A DNA stretch of 64,000 bases from Deltaproteobacteria bacterium (GTDB lineage: Bacteria; Desulfobacterota; Desulfuromonadia; Desulfuromonadales; BM103): assembly GCA_024636215.1 (NCBI GenBank), contig JAGXHL010000092.1, forward strand, positions 1 to 64,000, read 5' to 3'. The notes under the pieces are model-generated. The model saw nothing but the letters and a program-made list of their open reading frames with translations, ran no database searches and had not been told where the DNA came from. The stretch's first letter is position 1, and every line of letters starts with the position of its first letter. The position numbers were made by a program, and so were the translations under genes. Positions 44,223 through 53,335 of this stretch are shown here, one piece after another.

Positions 44223-45266
44223 CTACCATTGGATTGCTAACATGAGGCAGTTTAAACCGCTGCCGATACCGAGAAAGCCGACGATATCACCGGGCAACAA
44301 AAAATCACGTTCCTTGGCAATTGCAGCGGTCACCGGTAGAGATACCGTGCCCATATTGCCGAGGAACTCGTAAGTGCTGAAGTCTTTTTTCTGGTCGATC
44401 CCGATTTTTTGCAGGATCAGCTTCTGATGAGCCTCACCGACCTGGTGGCAAATCACCTTGTCGATCCGGTCAGTGGTCAGTTCCAGTTCCTTGAGAAAGG
44501 CGTCCCAGGTTCTTTTACCCAACTCCACGCCGTACTTCATGACCGCAACCGCATCGGTCTGCATATAGGGAACATGATTTGCCGGGTCATCCGACTGGAT
44601 TCCCCAACGGCAGAGGGTGTGGTGCTGAGGCTCGGCCAGGTTAACCCCACCCAGCAGACGTGGCCGCCGCGAAGGCGTGAAGGAGCCGTCGGTGAGCAGC
44701 ACGGCGGCAGCACCGGAGCCACCGGTCAGGGTCGCCAGTGACTTGGTGAAGTTTTCCATGGTCGGTTTGTCGAGCATCTGCTGAATCATGGTCTCGTTGA
44801 TTTCGCGGGAGCTTTCACAAGCGACCACGATTCCGGCACGAATCTGACCCAGCTCGATGCGGTTGGCGATATCGAGCACACCATTGAGCACGCCAAGGCA
44901 GGCATTGGAGGTATCATAAATCGCAGCATCCCCCTGCACACCAAGCGCCGAGGCGACCTGACAGGCCGTGGCCGGCTCGAAATGTTCACGACAGACACCG
45001 GCATAAACAACTGCACCGATATCGACCGGGGATATCTTGCGTTCGCGCAGCGCTTTTTTTGCCGCAGCGATCGCCCCCTCCGAAATGCTGGTGTTCGGCT
45101 TCCACCAGCGGCGCTCCCTGATCCCGGTCAAAGCTTCCAGCTGGCCAAGAGGAATATGCAGCGCTTCGTACATCGGCTTCAAGCGGTTTTCCAGCTCTGT
45201 CGATGTAACAACAATCGGCGCCAACTCATAGCCGACCGATTCAACGTATACTCGTGAGTACTTCAT
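44223..45266 (-). CDS. oleA: OleA, head-to-head acyl-CoA condensing enzyme
   Basis: 347 residues, FabH-like thiolase superfamily. The catalytic set is complete: C123 in DTSNACLGVLNG, E97 in CREHFEPATAC, H274 in ICHQVGEAHQ and N304 in GNMGTVSLP. The spacing of E, C, H and N corresponds to E117, C143, H285 and N315 of the Xanthomonas enzyme as I recall it; the 26-residue E-to-C gap is what separates OleA from FabH. OleA joins two fatty acyl-CoAs, losing one CoA, to a 2-alkyl-3-keto acid. GGTGG precedes the start. It is the first gene of oleABCD. Confidence 0.94.
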   Translation of the reverse strand: MKYSRVYVESVGYELAPIVVTSTELENRLKPMYEALHIPLGQLEALTGIRERRWWKPNTSISEGAIAAAKKALRERKISPVDIGAVVYAGVCREHFEPATACQVASALGVQGDAAIYDTSNACLGVLNGVLDIANRIELGQIRAGIVVACESSREINETMIQQMLDKPTMENFTKSLATLTGGSGAAAVLLTDGSFTPSRRPRLLGGVNLAEPQHHTLCRWGIQSDDPANHVPYMQTDAVAVMKYGVELGKRTWDAFLKELELTTDRIDKVICHQVGEAHQKLILQKIGIDQKKDFSTYEFLGNMGTVSLPVTAAIAKERDFLLPGDIVGFLGIGSGLNCLMLAIQW

Positions 45267-45312
45267 TCACACCACCATAATCGTATTAATGCCAAGCTTG
45301 CACATAGTACAA

Positions 45313-45355
45313 GCTAGCTATAGGGCTGTAAAGCTATAAGGCTGCAAGGCTATAA
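45313..45355. repeat. 16-bp tandem repeat upstream of oleA
   Basis: On the minus strand TTATAGCCTTGCAGCC, TTATAGCTTTACAGCC and a shorter CTATAGCTAGC follow each other, ending ~47 bp before the oleA start. They sit where a promoter or operator would lie. No clear -35/-10 pair is visible. Confidence 0.5.
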
Positions 45356-45472
45356 CCTTACAACCCATACCGCTTTACCCCTTGATCGTTATCAGGTTAT
45401 TTGTCTGGTTAAATAAGGACAGCAACTTGCAGGAGATCATGGAACTCGTTGCAGTGACTCCGGATGGTGGAA

Positions 45473-45499
45473 CCGGGCCCCGATCGAACTCGGGGCCGG
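45473..45499. terminator. GC-rich hairpin after the pfa/ole-linked lipoprotein gene
   Basis: CCGGGCCCCGA and TCGGGGCCGG pair with one bulged base around TCGAAC, ~27 bp past the stop codon at 45526 on the minus strand. No U-tract follows, so it may be a partial terminator or a 3' stabiliser. Confidence 0.4.
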
Positions 45500-45525
45500 T
45501 CTGGGCCTTCCTGAAAAGACCGTTG

Positions 45526-46041
45526 CTAACGCGGTACACAGCGATAGGTCAGGGTCCGGGTTCCGACGGCATTGGTGCTGACGTTGAAAGAGGCCACCTG
45601 CCCGGAGCGTGCGCAATAGGCCTCTGCTGAGTTCATTGTTTGCAAGAGGTCGTTATCGGTGCGGTAAGTCTCGGTCTCGAGCGGCGGTGCCGGTGTTTCT
45701 GGGGCTGCCAGGAGGCACTGGAAGGTCACGGTTTTACTGCCGTCCTGGCTGGTGGTGATTGTGCCTTGCATGGACGGGGTCGACGCGTACTGTTTACAAT
45801 ACGCCCGAGCCCGGTTGTTGGCCTCAATGAGTTCTTCATCGTTGTAGAACTTGTAGCTGACCTCGGGGGCCCCGGCTTCCACTTGCACCGGTTCCGGCGG
45901 GGTCACAACCGGCATGCAGGCGACAACCGTTACCGCAGCGAAAATCGCCAGGCTGAGGGCCAAGCCGCGGCCCAAAAACTTTACCGGGGTAGAGTCTGCG
46001 GAGATGTTCCGACTGCTTTCGACAGGGATTTCATTTTTCAT
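45526..46041 (-). CDS. lipoprotein with two tandem cysteine-pair repeats
   Basis: 171 residues from ATG 46041, which has GGAGAAG upstream; an ATG four codons earlier overlaps that ribosome site. A cytoplasmic lead of ~25 residues precedes the hydrophobic span ALSLAIFAAVTVVAC, whose last Cys fits a lipobox; such a long n-region is unusual, so a membrane anchor is the alternative. The rest contains two ~45-residue repeats, DEELIEANNRARAYC...TVTFQC and DNDLLQTMNSAEAYC...TLTYRC, each with two cysteines that could form a disulfide. I recognise no family. It lies alone between the pfa and ole genes with its own good promoter; a role in lipid export or envelope is only a guess. Confidence 0.75.
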   Translation of the reverse strand: MKNEIPVESSRNISADSTPVKFLGRGLALSLAIFAAVTVVACMPVVTPPEPVQVEAGAPEVSYKFYNDEELIEANNRARAYCKQYASTPSMQGTITTSQDGSKTVTFQCLLAAPETPAPPLETETYRTDNDLLQTMNSAEAYCARSGQVASFNVSTNAVGTRTLTYRCVPR

Positions 46042-46135
46042 GGTCTTCTCCATTTCTCTTCAGGTGAAAAAGAGCAAACTACTCATCCTGGCTCTACGCA
46101 CTGCAGAATCACAGAAAAAAATAGGCCTTAAATCC

Positions 46136-46163
46136 CTTATACAATCTTCGCGGGAATTGTCAA
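46136..46163 (-). promoter_or_regulatory. sigma-70-type promoter of the lipoprotein between pfa and ole
   Basis: On the minus strand TTGACA, 16 bases, TATAAG, ~95 bp before ATG 46041. It lies in the 203-bp gap after the pfaC-like stop and suggests that the lipoprotein and perhaps ole genes can be transcribed apart from pfa. Confidence 0.6.
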
Positions 46164-46244
46164 ACCTGTCCAGGTGAGTGACCATGCCAACTTTTCAGCT
46201 TTGTTATCGAGAGCGGTTTTGCTGTGAATTCCTAACCATAAAGT

Positions 46245-49200
46245 TTATGACAACGACCCTTTGACCCTGATCGTAAAATCCTTCATCTGATAAATGATTT
46301 TACCATCCACCGCCAGGGTGCCATCCGCCTTAAGCAGTTTCTTTTCATCATCAATCGAGGTGATCATCGCCTCGACCAGGACCTGATTGTTGCTCGGGAT
46401 AATCTGACCTCGATAATTCCAGCGGTGCTGCTCGCCCTGGGCAATGGTTTCAAGGACCGTGTTGGCATCCCCTCCCCAGCGCTTGACCGCGGCAACCTTG
46501 AGCAGCTGCAGGAAGGATTCGAGTCCCAGTGAGCCGGGACAAACGGGATCCTGGTAGAAGTGCGCTTCAAAGAACCATTCGTCAGGATCAACACGCTTGC
46601 TGCCGCGCAGAAAGCCCAGCCCCGCAGGACCGCCATCGGCAACCAACAGCTCGATGCGGTCGATCATCCGCAGCTGCCGCTCCGGGAAGGGAGCCTCTGC
46701 CGGGTAGTCGAACTGTTCGGCTCGGGCAAGCTCATCGCCACTCGGCTGATAAGGCTGGGCATCGCGCACGCCGACCTGCTGGGCCAGCGACTCCGCAGAG
46801 AAGAAGCCGAAGACCGTATCGCCGCTATAGACAGGGCCCTGTCGATCACTGATTTCAAAATCATAATTCTGGATAATCATACCGCCGCTGCTGGCGATGC
46901 GGGTGATCTTGACCTTGGTGGTCAAAGTTCCGCAAGCGGGCGTGACCGGACGATGCTGGATGGCGTTGCCGTCAAGGTTGCGAAACTTGAGGTCGGTGGC
47001 ACTGGTCAATGCAGAACCGAGGTAGGCCGCCAGCCAACCGCAAGGCTGCAGGCCGGTCTCCAGCAGGACACTGAAGGGCATTTCCGGCTGGCGTGCCGCC
47101 TTGAAGTACCAGGCGTCTGCCGGCACATCGTACTCGGCTTCACAGCTTGCCCCTTCGACCAGCTTGAAGGCTTCACCGCTGACAGCAACGATGCGGTCGA
47201 GGAACTGGAACGGCGGCCTTGGCAGACGCGCAATCCTGCGTTCCTCATCGAAGATCCGGTACGGCTCGCCGAAGGCCTCGGAAGGGTTACCGGCCGAGAA
47301 GGCCAGGATTTTGTCGTAGTCATACAAAATCCGGGGGCTGGCAGTTGGGGGCTGGGGGCTGGATGAACGACTCTTCTCCAGTCCCCAGTCCCCAGTCCCC
47401 AGCCACAGCCCCTCAACCTTTTGGCGGGTCAACCCGGCCAGGCGGATCGACATGTTCGGGATCTCGACGATCGGCTTGCCATCGGCAAACATCAGCGCAT
47501 CGACGATCGCGAAAGGCTCTGGTCCGTAGCCGAGCTCCTTGATGCTGACCTGGTAGGTCACGGTCCTGGTCGTCTCGGTCACCTGGCCGCGACACTTCAG
47601 GCCGCTGCTGACGCCGGGCAGCGGTTCGCACCAGGTGCTGCCTTCTTCGCCGATCCAGCCCATGCGCAGCAGGTAGATGCGCAGGCTATGCATGCAGCAC
47701 TCGTACATCAGGGTGCCGGGCATGACATTATCGTCGCAGAAATGACAGGTCAGAAACCAGTCTTCAGGACGGATATCCATTTCGGCACGAATCTGGCCGA
47801 GACCGTAGCGCCCGCCCTGCGGGTTGAGTTCGATGACCCGGTCGACCAGCTTCAGAAAGCCGCCGGGCAAGGTGTAGGGCTTGGCCAGTGTCAAGTCCGC
47901 GAAGAGCTCACCGAAGGCCGTGGCGAGATCGCCGGCATAGATGGCAGCAACCTGGCGTTCATCATAAGACTCCACCGCCATAGGCGCCAGCTCAAGCCAG
48001 TCGTCAGGTTTGATGCCGGGCTGCGGCAGCAGATCGAGTCGGGTGTGGACGATGCCTTTCCCGGCAGCCAGCTCCTGTTCGGTAAAGAAGCCGGCGCAGC
48101 CATTCTGCATCGACAGCAGGGGCTCGCCGTTGACGGTGCCTTCGAAGTTGAAACGGAACAGGTAGGTCTGATCCTGGCGGAAGAAATGATCGATCCTGAT
48201 GTCGTAACGGATCACATCGCCGGGCACAGGCAGACCGCGATGGAAAGTCACCACGGCATCGAGAAGACGATAAACCGCTTTACCCTTGCTGATGAAATCG
48301 ATGCCCAGGTAACCGGAAAGAAAGAGGTCAGCCTGGCCGGCTTCAACAGCCACGCAGGTCGGGATGCGTCCGCCGTCGAGGTACCAGCGATCGGCGGTGA
48401 CATCATGTTCCGTCACCACCCGGCCACTGGTCATGGAGCGCGGCTCGCCTTCGAGGGTCATGATGCGGTCCACCAGCATCAGGGGTTCATCGGGCAAGCG
48501 CACACGGGTCGGGTAGGTATCGACTTCAGCGAACTCCGGTCCGAGCATCTTTGCAATCGAACCGACGGCAAACTCCATGCACATCTCGCGGTTGAAGAGC
48601 GGGGACTGGGGGTTGGGGGCTGGGGGCTGGTTCGGGACTGTCCCCATTTGGGGGCTGTCCCAGGGGCTGGGGGTTAGTGGTTGGGGGCTGGAAGGCCTAG
48701 ATTCAGAAACATATTGAGAGGCTAAAGTCATTTCTCCAGACCCTAGCCCCCGGTCACCAGCCTCCGCCCCACACGCCAGCTTCTGCAGCAACGACATCTG
48801 CAGGTTGATATTCTCGCTCAGCGTCTGCTCCATGGTGCGGGCGAACTGCAGGTAGGCTTCATGGGTGCTGGCATTCAAAGCCGCCGTCTCGGCCATCTGC
48901 GCCACCAAGGGATCTCTGGCGAGAGCCGGGGGCTGGGGGCTGGGGGCTGGGGGCTGCTGGACGGCAACTGTCTCCTGAAAGGGGCTGTGCCCATGCTGTT
49001 GACCTTCTCGTTCCGCGTCCCGCGTGCTGCGTCCCGGAGATGCTTCAAATTTCTCCGGAGGTTGCGGTGGTTCAAAAGAACGTCCACCGATAACCGTTTC
49101 AATCCACGGCCCGGCAGCTTTTTCCACAACCGCCATGCTCGCCGGGTAAAGCGCCTCAAGATTGACCGGCACCCGTTCCGCCAGGCAGTTGGCGAGCAGG

Positions 49201-52200
49201 CGCAGGATCAGAGAGGTGGCTTTCTGACCGGCATAGCAGGCCGAGCGGGCCAGGTGCGGTTTACCTGCCAGGAGGTTGCCGATCATCCGGCTGCAGGAAT
49301 TGCCCGGCCCCATCTCGAGGAAAATCCGCACGCCGTCAGCATAGGCCTGCTCAATCACCCTGGTGTAATCGACGGTCTGCAAAGCCTGGCCGAGAATCAC
49401 ATCGGCAGCGCTGGCAGTGGTGACCTGGTAGCTCTGACCCAGGTTGCAGCTGTAAAAAGTGACAGGTTCGGGCGCGCTCACCGGGAAAAGATGCAGCTCC
49501 CGGTAAGCTTTGGCCACCGGCTCGACAACTTCGCAATGCACGGTCGTCACACCCCGCAGGGGGAAGAAGTGAGCGTTGACTTCGCGGGCCAGAGCCTCGA
49601 CCTGGGCACGTTCGCCGCCAATCACACACTCCTTGTGGGTATTGATGATCAACAGATAGGCCTTGTCTTTGCCGATCAGCGCCTCTTTCACCCTTGCTGC
49701 CGGGGCATCAACCAAACCGAGGATCCAGTCAACCTGTTCGTTCCTGGACAAATTCCAGACTTTGCGGGCGGCCTTGCATTCACCGGCGAGCTGCTCGGTA
49801 AAGAGGGTCGAAGCCTTTAGCCTTTGCGCCATGCCGTCACGATCCTGCCAGGCGCCGAGAGAGAAAAGACCGGCCGATTCACCGAGGCTGTAACCGCTGA
49901 CCGCGCTCGGTTCCACAGCAAAACTGCGCACCAGATCGCTTACTGCAGTGCCCAGAGCAACCTGACCGATGACCAGGGCGTTATGGTCATCGTGCAAGGT
50001 CTCGGCAAGTTCAGCTTTCCAGAACTGCTCAGGCAGAAACTGCCGCGCCAGGAACTTGTTTTTGGCGTCCTGGTGACTGTAGATCGCAGGCCAGCGGGCA
50101 GAGAGATCTCGGCCCATGCCGGCAAAATGATTGCCGGAGCCCGGGAAGATAAACGCGATCTTGCCTTGATCTGCGAGGGGCTGCGGGGAGAAAAAGATGC
50201 GATCCCGAAGGCTGGCTGCAAGCAGCGTCCCGTTCGTGCCAGTGCCACTCAAGCCCTTATCCGGGCTGTCGTGCAGGGCGAGGGAAGCATGCTCGAGCTG
50301 ATCAAGAAGTTCGGCGCGATGCGAGGCGACCATAGCCAAGCAGAGGTGGCTTTTCGGGCTGAGCCCCGTCTCGCCATACCACTGCTGGGCGAGCTGTTCG
50401 ATCCCGCCATCAGGGGCCATAGCGACAAACTCCTGCAGTTGGGTGATCTGCTTCAACAGACCGGCGACAGAATCCGCTTCGACAACGAACAGCCCTTCAT
50501 CAAGGGCACCCAGCGGCCGGGCAAGCGTCGTGGGCCTGGCCTTGCCGGTCTTGTCCTCAAAACCTTCCAGAATCACGTGGGAGCAGGTACCGTCATGACC
50601 GAGACCGCTGACCAGGGCCCTGCGCGGCCCCTCGGCCCGATTGCGCAGCCAGAACTGCGGCGCAACCGGAGCAATGAAGTTGCGCTTGCCGCGCACCCAG
50701 TCATAGCGTAGCGTTTGCAGGTTGCGCAATGGCGGTAAAACCTGTGCGTCCAGGCAGAGAGCCGCCTTGATCAGTGATGCCAACCCGGCCACCGCGCCAA
50801 CGTGGCCGACGTCAGCCTTGGCACTGCCGATGTAGCAGGGGTTTTGCGTCTGGCTGGCGCCGAAAAAGTCCCCGAGAGTTTTCGCCTCAAGGGCATCTTC
50901 AGAGGCCAGGCCACTGCCATGAGTTTCCAGATAACTGACCGATTCCGGAGTCGCCCCGGCTTCCAGGCCGGCCCGTTCAACAGAGAGAGAGTAAGCAGCA
51001 GCGTCGGCCACCTCATCCTCAACCCGGCCTCCGGTTGCCGTACCCAGACCCTTGATGACAGCGTAGATGTGGTCGCCATCCTGTTTGGCGTCATCGAGTC
51101 GTTTGAGGATAACCGCGGCAGCGCCCTCGCCGATGACTGTGCCATCGGCGTTCTTGTCAAAGGGACGAGCCATGCCGCTGGGTGAGAAAGGCTGCCGTTG
51201 ATGTTGACCGAGGACCGCACGCAGATCACCGGCCATATCGGCAGCGCCGACTATCGCGCGGTTGATGGCGCCTTCCTGCAAAGCACGGACACCGACCTCG
51301 AGGGCACGCAAACCGGAGTTCTCCTCACTCGACAGGGTGAAGCTGGGTCCGCCGACCTTGAACTCTTTAGCCACCCGGCTGGCAACAATGCTGCCAAGCG
51401 CCCCCATGACCCGGTTGGCGCTTAAGGCCGGACCGGCCGATGCGCGCAGGGCGACAACCCAGTCATTGAGTTGTTCTGCGGAGAGATCACAACCAAGCTG
51501 TTTGGCCCAGTCGCGAGCCAGTTTTTCAAGTCCCCAACGAAAGCTGAAGTTGGTCGCGTTAAGATCCAGCCCCGTACCGATAAAGACCCCGGTAAAGAGC
51601 AGGTCTTCTTTCGTGATGCCGGCATCCCGCAAGGCCTCGTCGGCGACTTTGAGCATCAGGAGCTGCCGGGGCAGCATCTCCTCAATCTCTTTCGGCGGGA
51701 TCCGGAAAGTTCCGGGAGCGGTCTGCACTTCAGAGACATAAAACCCCCTGAAGTCCGATTTTTTATAACCTTGCTGCTTGAACCAGCGGCTCTCTTGCGC
51801 ACCCCACCAACGAGCAGGGAGTTGAGGCTCGACGCTGCTTTCGTCACCTAAAAAACGGCTGCGCAGTGAGGCAAGAGAATCCCAGGGGCCAAGATGTGCA
51901 GCCATACCAACAATCGCAACCGACGGGCTCTTCTTGTTGAATGAGGGGTGATAGGTCACCGAACTTTTTACCGGCTGTTTGGGGACCCATTCTTCGACCA
52001 GGAGGTGGGCGTTGATGCCGCCGAAGCCGAAAGCGCTCACGGCCGCCCGGCGCGGCTGACCCTGCTTGCGTTGTTTCCAGGGCTTCACCTGCTGCAGAAC
52101 GCGAAACGGGCTATTCTCCAGTTCGACCCCTTTTGCCGGCCGGGCAAAATTTGCAGTCGGCGGCAGAGTCCGCTCCTTCATCGCCAGCAAGGTCTTCATC

Positions 52201-53333
52201 AGCGCGGCAGAGCCGGCAGCCGTCAGCAGGTGGCCGATATTCGATTTCACCGAACCGATCACGCACTGCCCAGGCGTCCAGCCCTCTTTACCCCAGAGAC
52301 TTTTCAGGCTGGAGAACTCGACCACGTCGCCCACCGGGGTGCCGGTGGCGTGACATTCGATCATGTCGACATCAAAGGGCGACCAACCGGCTTGTTGATA
52401 AGCTGAACGCATCGCCCGCAGCTGCCCCTCTGATGCCGGTGCGAGCAAGCTGCCGCCGATATCGTTGGACAGACCAATGCCGCGAATCACGGCATAGATA
52501 TGGTCTCCGGCGCGGACGGCATCTTCAGTGCGCTTGAGCAGGAACATGCCGCTGCCCTCGCCGACCACCAGGCCATCGCCCTGGGCATCGAAAGGAGAAC
52601 AGGTTCCGGAGGGAGATAAGGCGTGCAGCTGGGAGAAACCCATCTGGGTGTAGAGAGAATCAGGTCGCGCCAGACCACCGCTAAGCATGGCATCAGCACG
52701 CCCGGCCAGAAGTTCATCCACCGCCAGTTTGATGGCGTAGAGCGATGAGGCGCAAGCCGCATCGAGGGTATAGCAGGTGCCGCCCAGACCGAGGGCTTTC
52801 GCTAGAAGACCTGCGGGAAGACCGGCAACGTAACGGTTGAGGGGATCAACCTCTGGCAACTCCGAGTGGCTGTCGGCGTCGAGGATCTTTTCGGCGAAGG
52901 TGCGGCCGAGGTAAGCACGGGCCATGCTTGAGGAGTGTTCGCTCGGCAGGGCCAGGTTGCCGATAATGACACCGATTTTCTGTCGATCCAGCTGGTCGAT
53001 TCGAGCATCGCTGAAGGCCTGATGACCGGTGCGCAGCAGCAGGCGGTACATCGGATCGAGACTTTTCAGAAAATCCGCATCGATATCGAGACCGGCGATT
53101 GAAGCGGTCTCGACATCGTCATCAATAAAGCAGGCTTTCTTCGAATAAATTTTATCCGCAGCCCCGATTGCGGGGTCAAAAGCTTCCTCAGGTTCAAGCA
53201 GCCAGCGCCCGGGCGGCGGCTGCCGGGAGGTGTCGACATTGCCGATAATCGTTTCCCAGAAACGGTCCAGGGTCGGCGACATTGGAAAAATGCCACCGAC
53301 CCCGACGATTGCAACCGATTGACCGTGCTTCAT
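46245..53333 (-). CDS. pfaC: PfaC-like (Pfa3-type) PUFA synthase: KS-CLF-AT-DH-DH
   Basis: 2362 residues. Order: ketosynthase (~5-450; C194 in DAACASSL, H328, H368); a second KS-like domain (~465-925) whose active Cys is Glu 671 (SSEENSGL) while both His remain (H805, H844), i.e. a chain-length-factor type; acyltransferase (~1055-1395; S1149 in GYSLGES, H1266); then two FabA-like dehydratase didomains (~1590-1975 with H1864 in CHFCDDNVMPG; ~2005-2355 with H2258 in AHFYQDPVCPG). There is no carrier domain. Marine PfaC proteins are KS-CLF-DH-DH with the acyltransferase in a separate PfaB; the fused form matches my recollection of myxobacterial Pfa3, but the AGPAT domain that ends Pfa3 is missing. 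Linkers at ~1455-1475, 1525-1580 and 1975-2002 are Pro/Ser-rich and coded by G-rich DNA repeats. It starts 2 bp after the pfaA-like stop. Confidence 0.93.
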   Translation of the reverse strand: MKHGQSVAIVGVGGIFPMSPTLDRFWETIIGNVDTSRQPPPGRWLLEPEEAFDPAIGAADKIYSKKACFIDDDVETASIAGLDIDADFLKSLDPMYRLLLRTGHQAFSDARIDQLDRQKIGVIIGNLALPSEHSSSMARAYLGRTFAEKILDADSHSELPEVDPLNRYVAGLPAGLLAKALGLGGTCYTLDAACASSLYAIKLAVDELLAGRADAMLSGGLARPDSLYTQMGFSQLHALSPSGTCSPFDAQGDGLVVGEGSGMFLLKRTEDAVRAGDHIYAVIRGIGLSNDIGGSLLAPASEGQLRAMRSAYQQAGWSPFDVDMIECHATGTPVGDVVEFSSLKSLWGKEGWTPGQCVIGSVKSNIGHLLTAAGSAALMKTLLAMKERTLPPTANFARPAKGVELENSPFRVLQQVKPWKQRKQGQPRRAAVSAFGFGGINAHLLVEEWVPKQPVKSSVTYHPSFNKKSPSVAIVGMAAHLGPWDSLASLRSRFLGDESSVEPQLPARWWGAQESRWFKQQGYKKSDFRGFYVSEVQTAPGTFRIPPKEIEEMLPRQLLMLKVADEALRDAGITKEDLLFTGVFIGTGLDLNATNFSFRWGLEKLARDWAKQLGCDLSAEQLNDWVVALRASAGPALSANRVMGALGSIVASRVAKEFKVGGPSFTLSSEENSGLRALEVGVRALQEGAINRAIVGAADMAGDLRAVLGQHQRQPFSPSGMARPFDKNADGTVIGEGAAAVILKRLDDAKQDGDHIYAVIKGLGTATGGRVEDEVADAAAYSLSVERAGLEAGATPESVSYLETHGSGLASEDALEAKTLGDFFGASQTQNPCYIGSAKADVGHVGAVAGLASLIKAALCLDAQVLPPLRNLQTLRYDWVRGKRNFIAPVAPQFWLRNRAEGPRRALVSGLGHDGTCSHVILEGFEDKTGKARPTTLARPLGALDEGLFVVEADSVAGLLKQITQLQEFVAMAPDGGIEQLAQQWYGETGLSPKSHLCLAMVASHRAELLDQLEHASLALHDSPDKGLSGTGTNGTLLAASLRDRIFFSPQPLADQGKIAFIFPGSGNHFAGMGRDLSARWPAIYSHQDAKNKFLARQFLPEQFWKAELAETLHDDHNALVIGQVALGTAVSDLVRSFAVEPSAVSGYSLGESAGLFSLGAWQDRDGMAQRLKASTLFTEQLAGECKAARKVWNLSRNEQVDWILGLVDAPAARVKEALIGKDKAYLLIINTHKECVIGGERAQVEALAREVNAHFFPLRGVTTVHCEVVEPVAKAYRELHLFPVSAPEPVTFYSCNLGQSYQVTTASAADVILGQALQTVDYTRVIEQAYADGVRIFLEMGPGNSCSRMIGNLLAGKPHLARSACYAGQKATSLILRLLANCLAERVPVNLEALYPASMAVVEKAAGPWIETVIGGRSFEPPQPPEKFEASPGRSTRDAEREGQQHGHSPFQETVAVQQPPAPSPQPPALARDPLVAQMAETAALNASTHEAYLQFARTMEQTLSENINLQMSLLQKLACGAEAGDRGLGSGEMTLASQYVSESRPSSPQPLTPSPWDSPQMGTVPNQPPAPNPQSPLFNREMCMEFAVGSIAKMLGPEFAEVDTYPTRVRLPDEPLMLVDRIMTLEGEPRSMTSGRVVTEHDVTADRWYLDGGRIPTCVAVEAGQADLFLSGYLGIDFISKGKAVYRLLDAVVTFHRGLPVPGDVIRYDIRIDHFFRQDQTYLFRFNFEGTVNGEPLLSMQNGCAGFFTEQELAAGKGIVHTRLDLLPQPGIKPDDWLELAPMAVESYDERQVAAIYAGDLATAFGELFADLTLAKPYTLPGGFLKLVDRVIELNPQGGRYGLGQIRAEMDIRPEDWFLTCHFCDDNVMPGTLMYECCMHSLRIYLLRMGWIGEEGSTWCEPLPGVSSGLKCRGQVTETTRTVTYQVSIKELGYGPEPFAIVDALMFADGKPIVEIPNMSIRLAGLTRQKVEGLWLGTGDWGLEKSRSSSPQPPTASPRILYDYDKILAFSAGNPSEAFGEPYRIFDEERRIARLPRPPFQFLDRIVAVSGEAFKLVEGASCEAEYDVPADAWYFKAARQPEMPFSVLLETGLQPCGWLAAYLGSALTSATDLKFRNLDGNAIQHRPVTPACGTLTTKVKITRIASSGGMIIQNYDFEISDRQGPVYSGDTVFGFFSAESLAQQVGVRDAQPYQPSGDELARAEQFDYPAEAPFPERQLRMIDRIELLVADGGPAGLGFLRGSKRVDPDEWFFEAHFYQDPVCPGSLGLESFLQLLKVAAVKRWGGDANTVLETIAQGEQHRWNYRGQIIPSNNQVLVEAMITSIDDEKKLLKADGTLAVDGKIIYQMKDFTIRVKGSLS
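47332..47412. repeat. in-frame G-rich REP-like block, DH1-DH2 linker
   Basis: Three GGGGGCTGG-type units are followed by four inverted AGTCCCC-type units ~20 bases away, so the block is a large imperfect dyad. It is read in frame as a linker (GLWLGTGDWGLEKSRSSSPQ) between the two dehydratase regions of the pfaC-like protein. Confidence 0.6.
48601..48691. repeat. in-frame G-rich REP-like block, AT-DH1 linker (second part)
   Basis: Repeated GGGGGCTGG units with an embedded GGGACTGTCCCC dyad and GGGGGCTGTCCC. It codes for Pro/Ser-rich linker sequence (PSSPQPLTPSPWDSPQ) of the pfaC-like protein. The GGGACTGTCCCC core recurs at 57336-57348 in the pfaA-like gene. Confidence 0.6.
48927..49037. repeat. 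in-frame G-rich REP-like block, AT-DH1 linker (first part)
   Basis: Four GGGGGCTGG-type units, then CAACTGTCTCC and GGGGCTGTGCCC, then CGCGTCCCGCGTGCTGCGTCCC. It codes for linker sequence around QQPPAPSPQPPALARD. The CGTCCCG part also occurs in the block at 57302-57432. Confidence 0.6.
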
Positions 53334-53335
53334 CC

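Noticed and set aside
44223..45266. OleA as a FabH (acetyl-CoA:ACP) enzyme
   Set aside because: The glutamate 26 residues before the catalytic Cys and the following oleB, oleC and oleD genes point to OleA.
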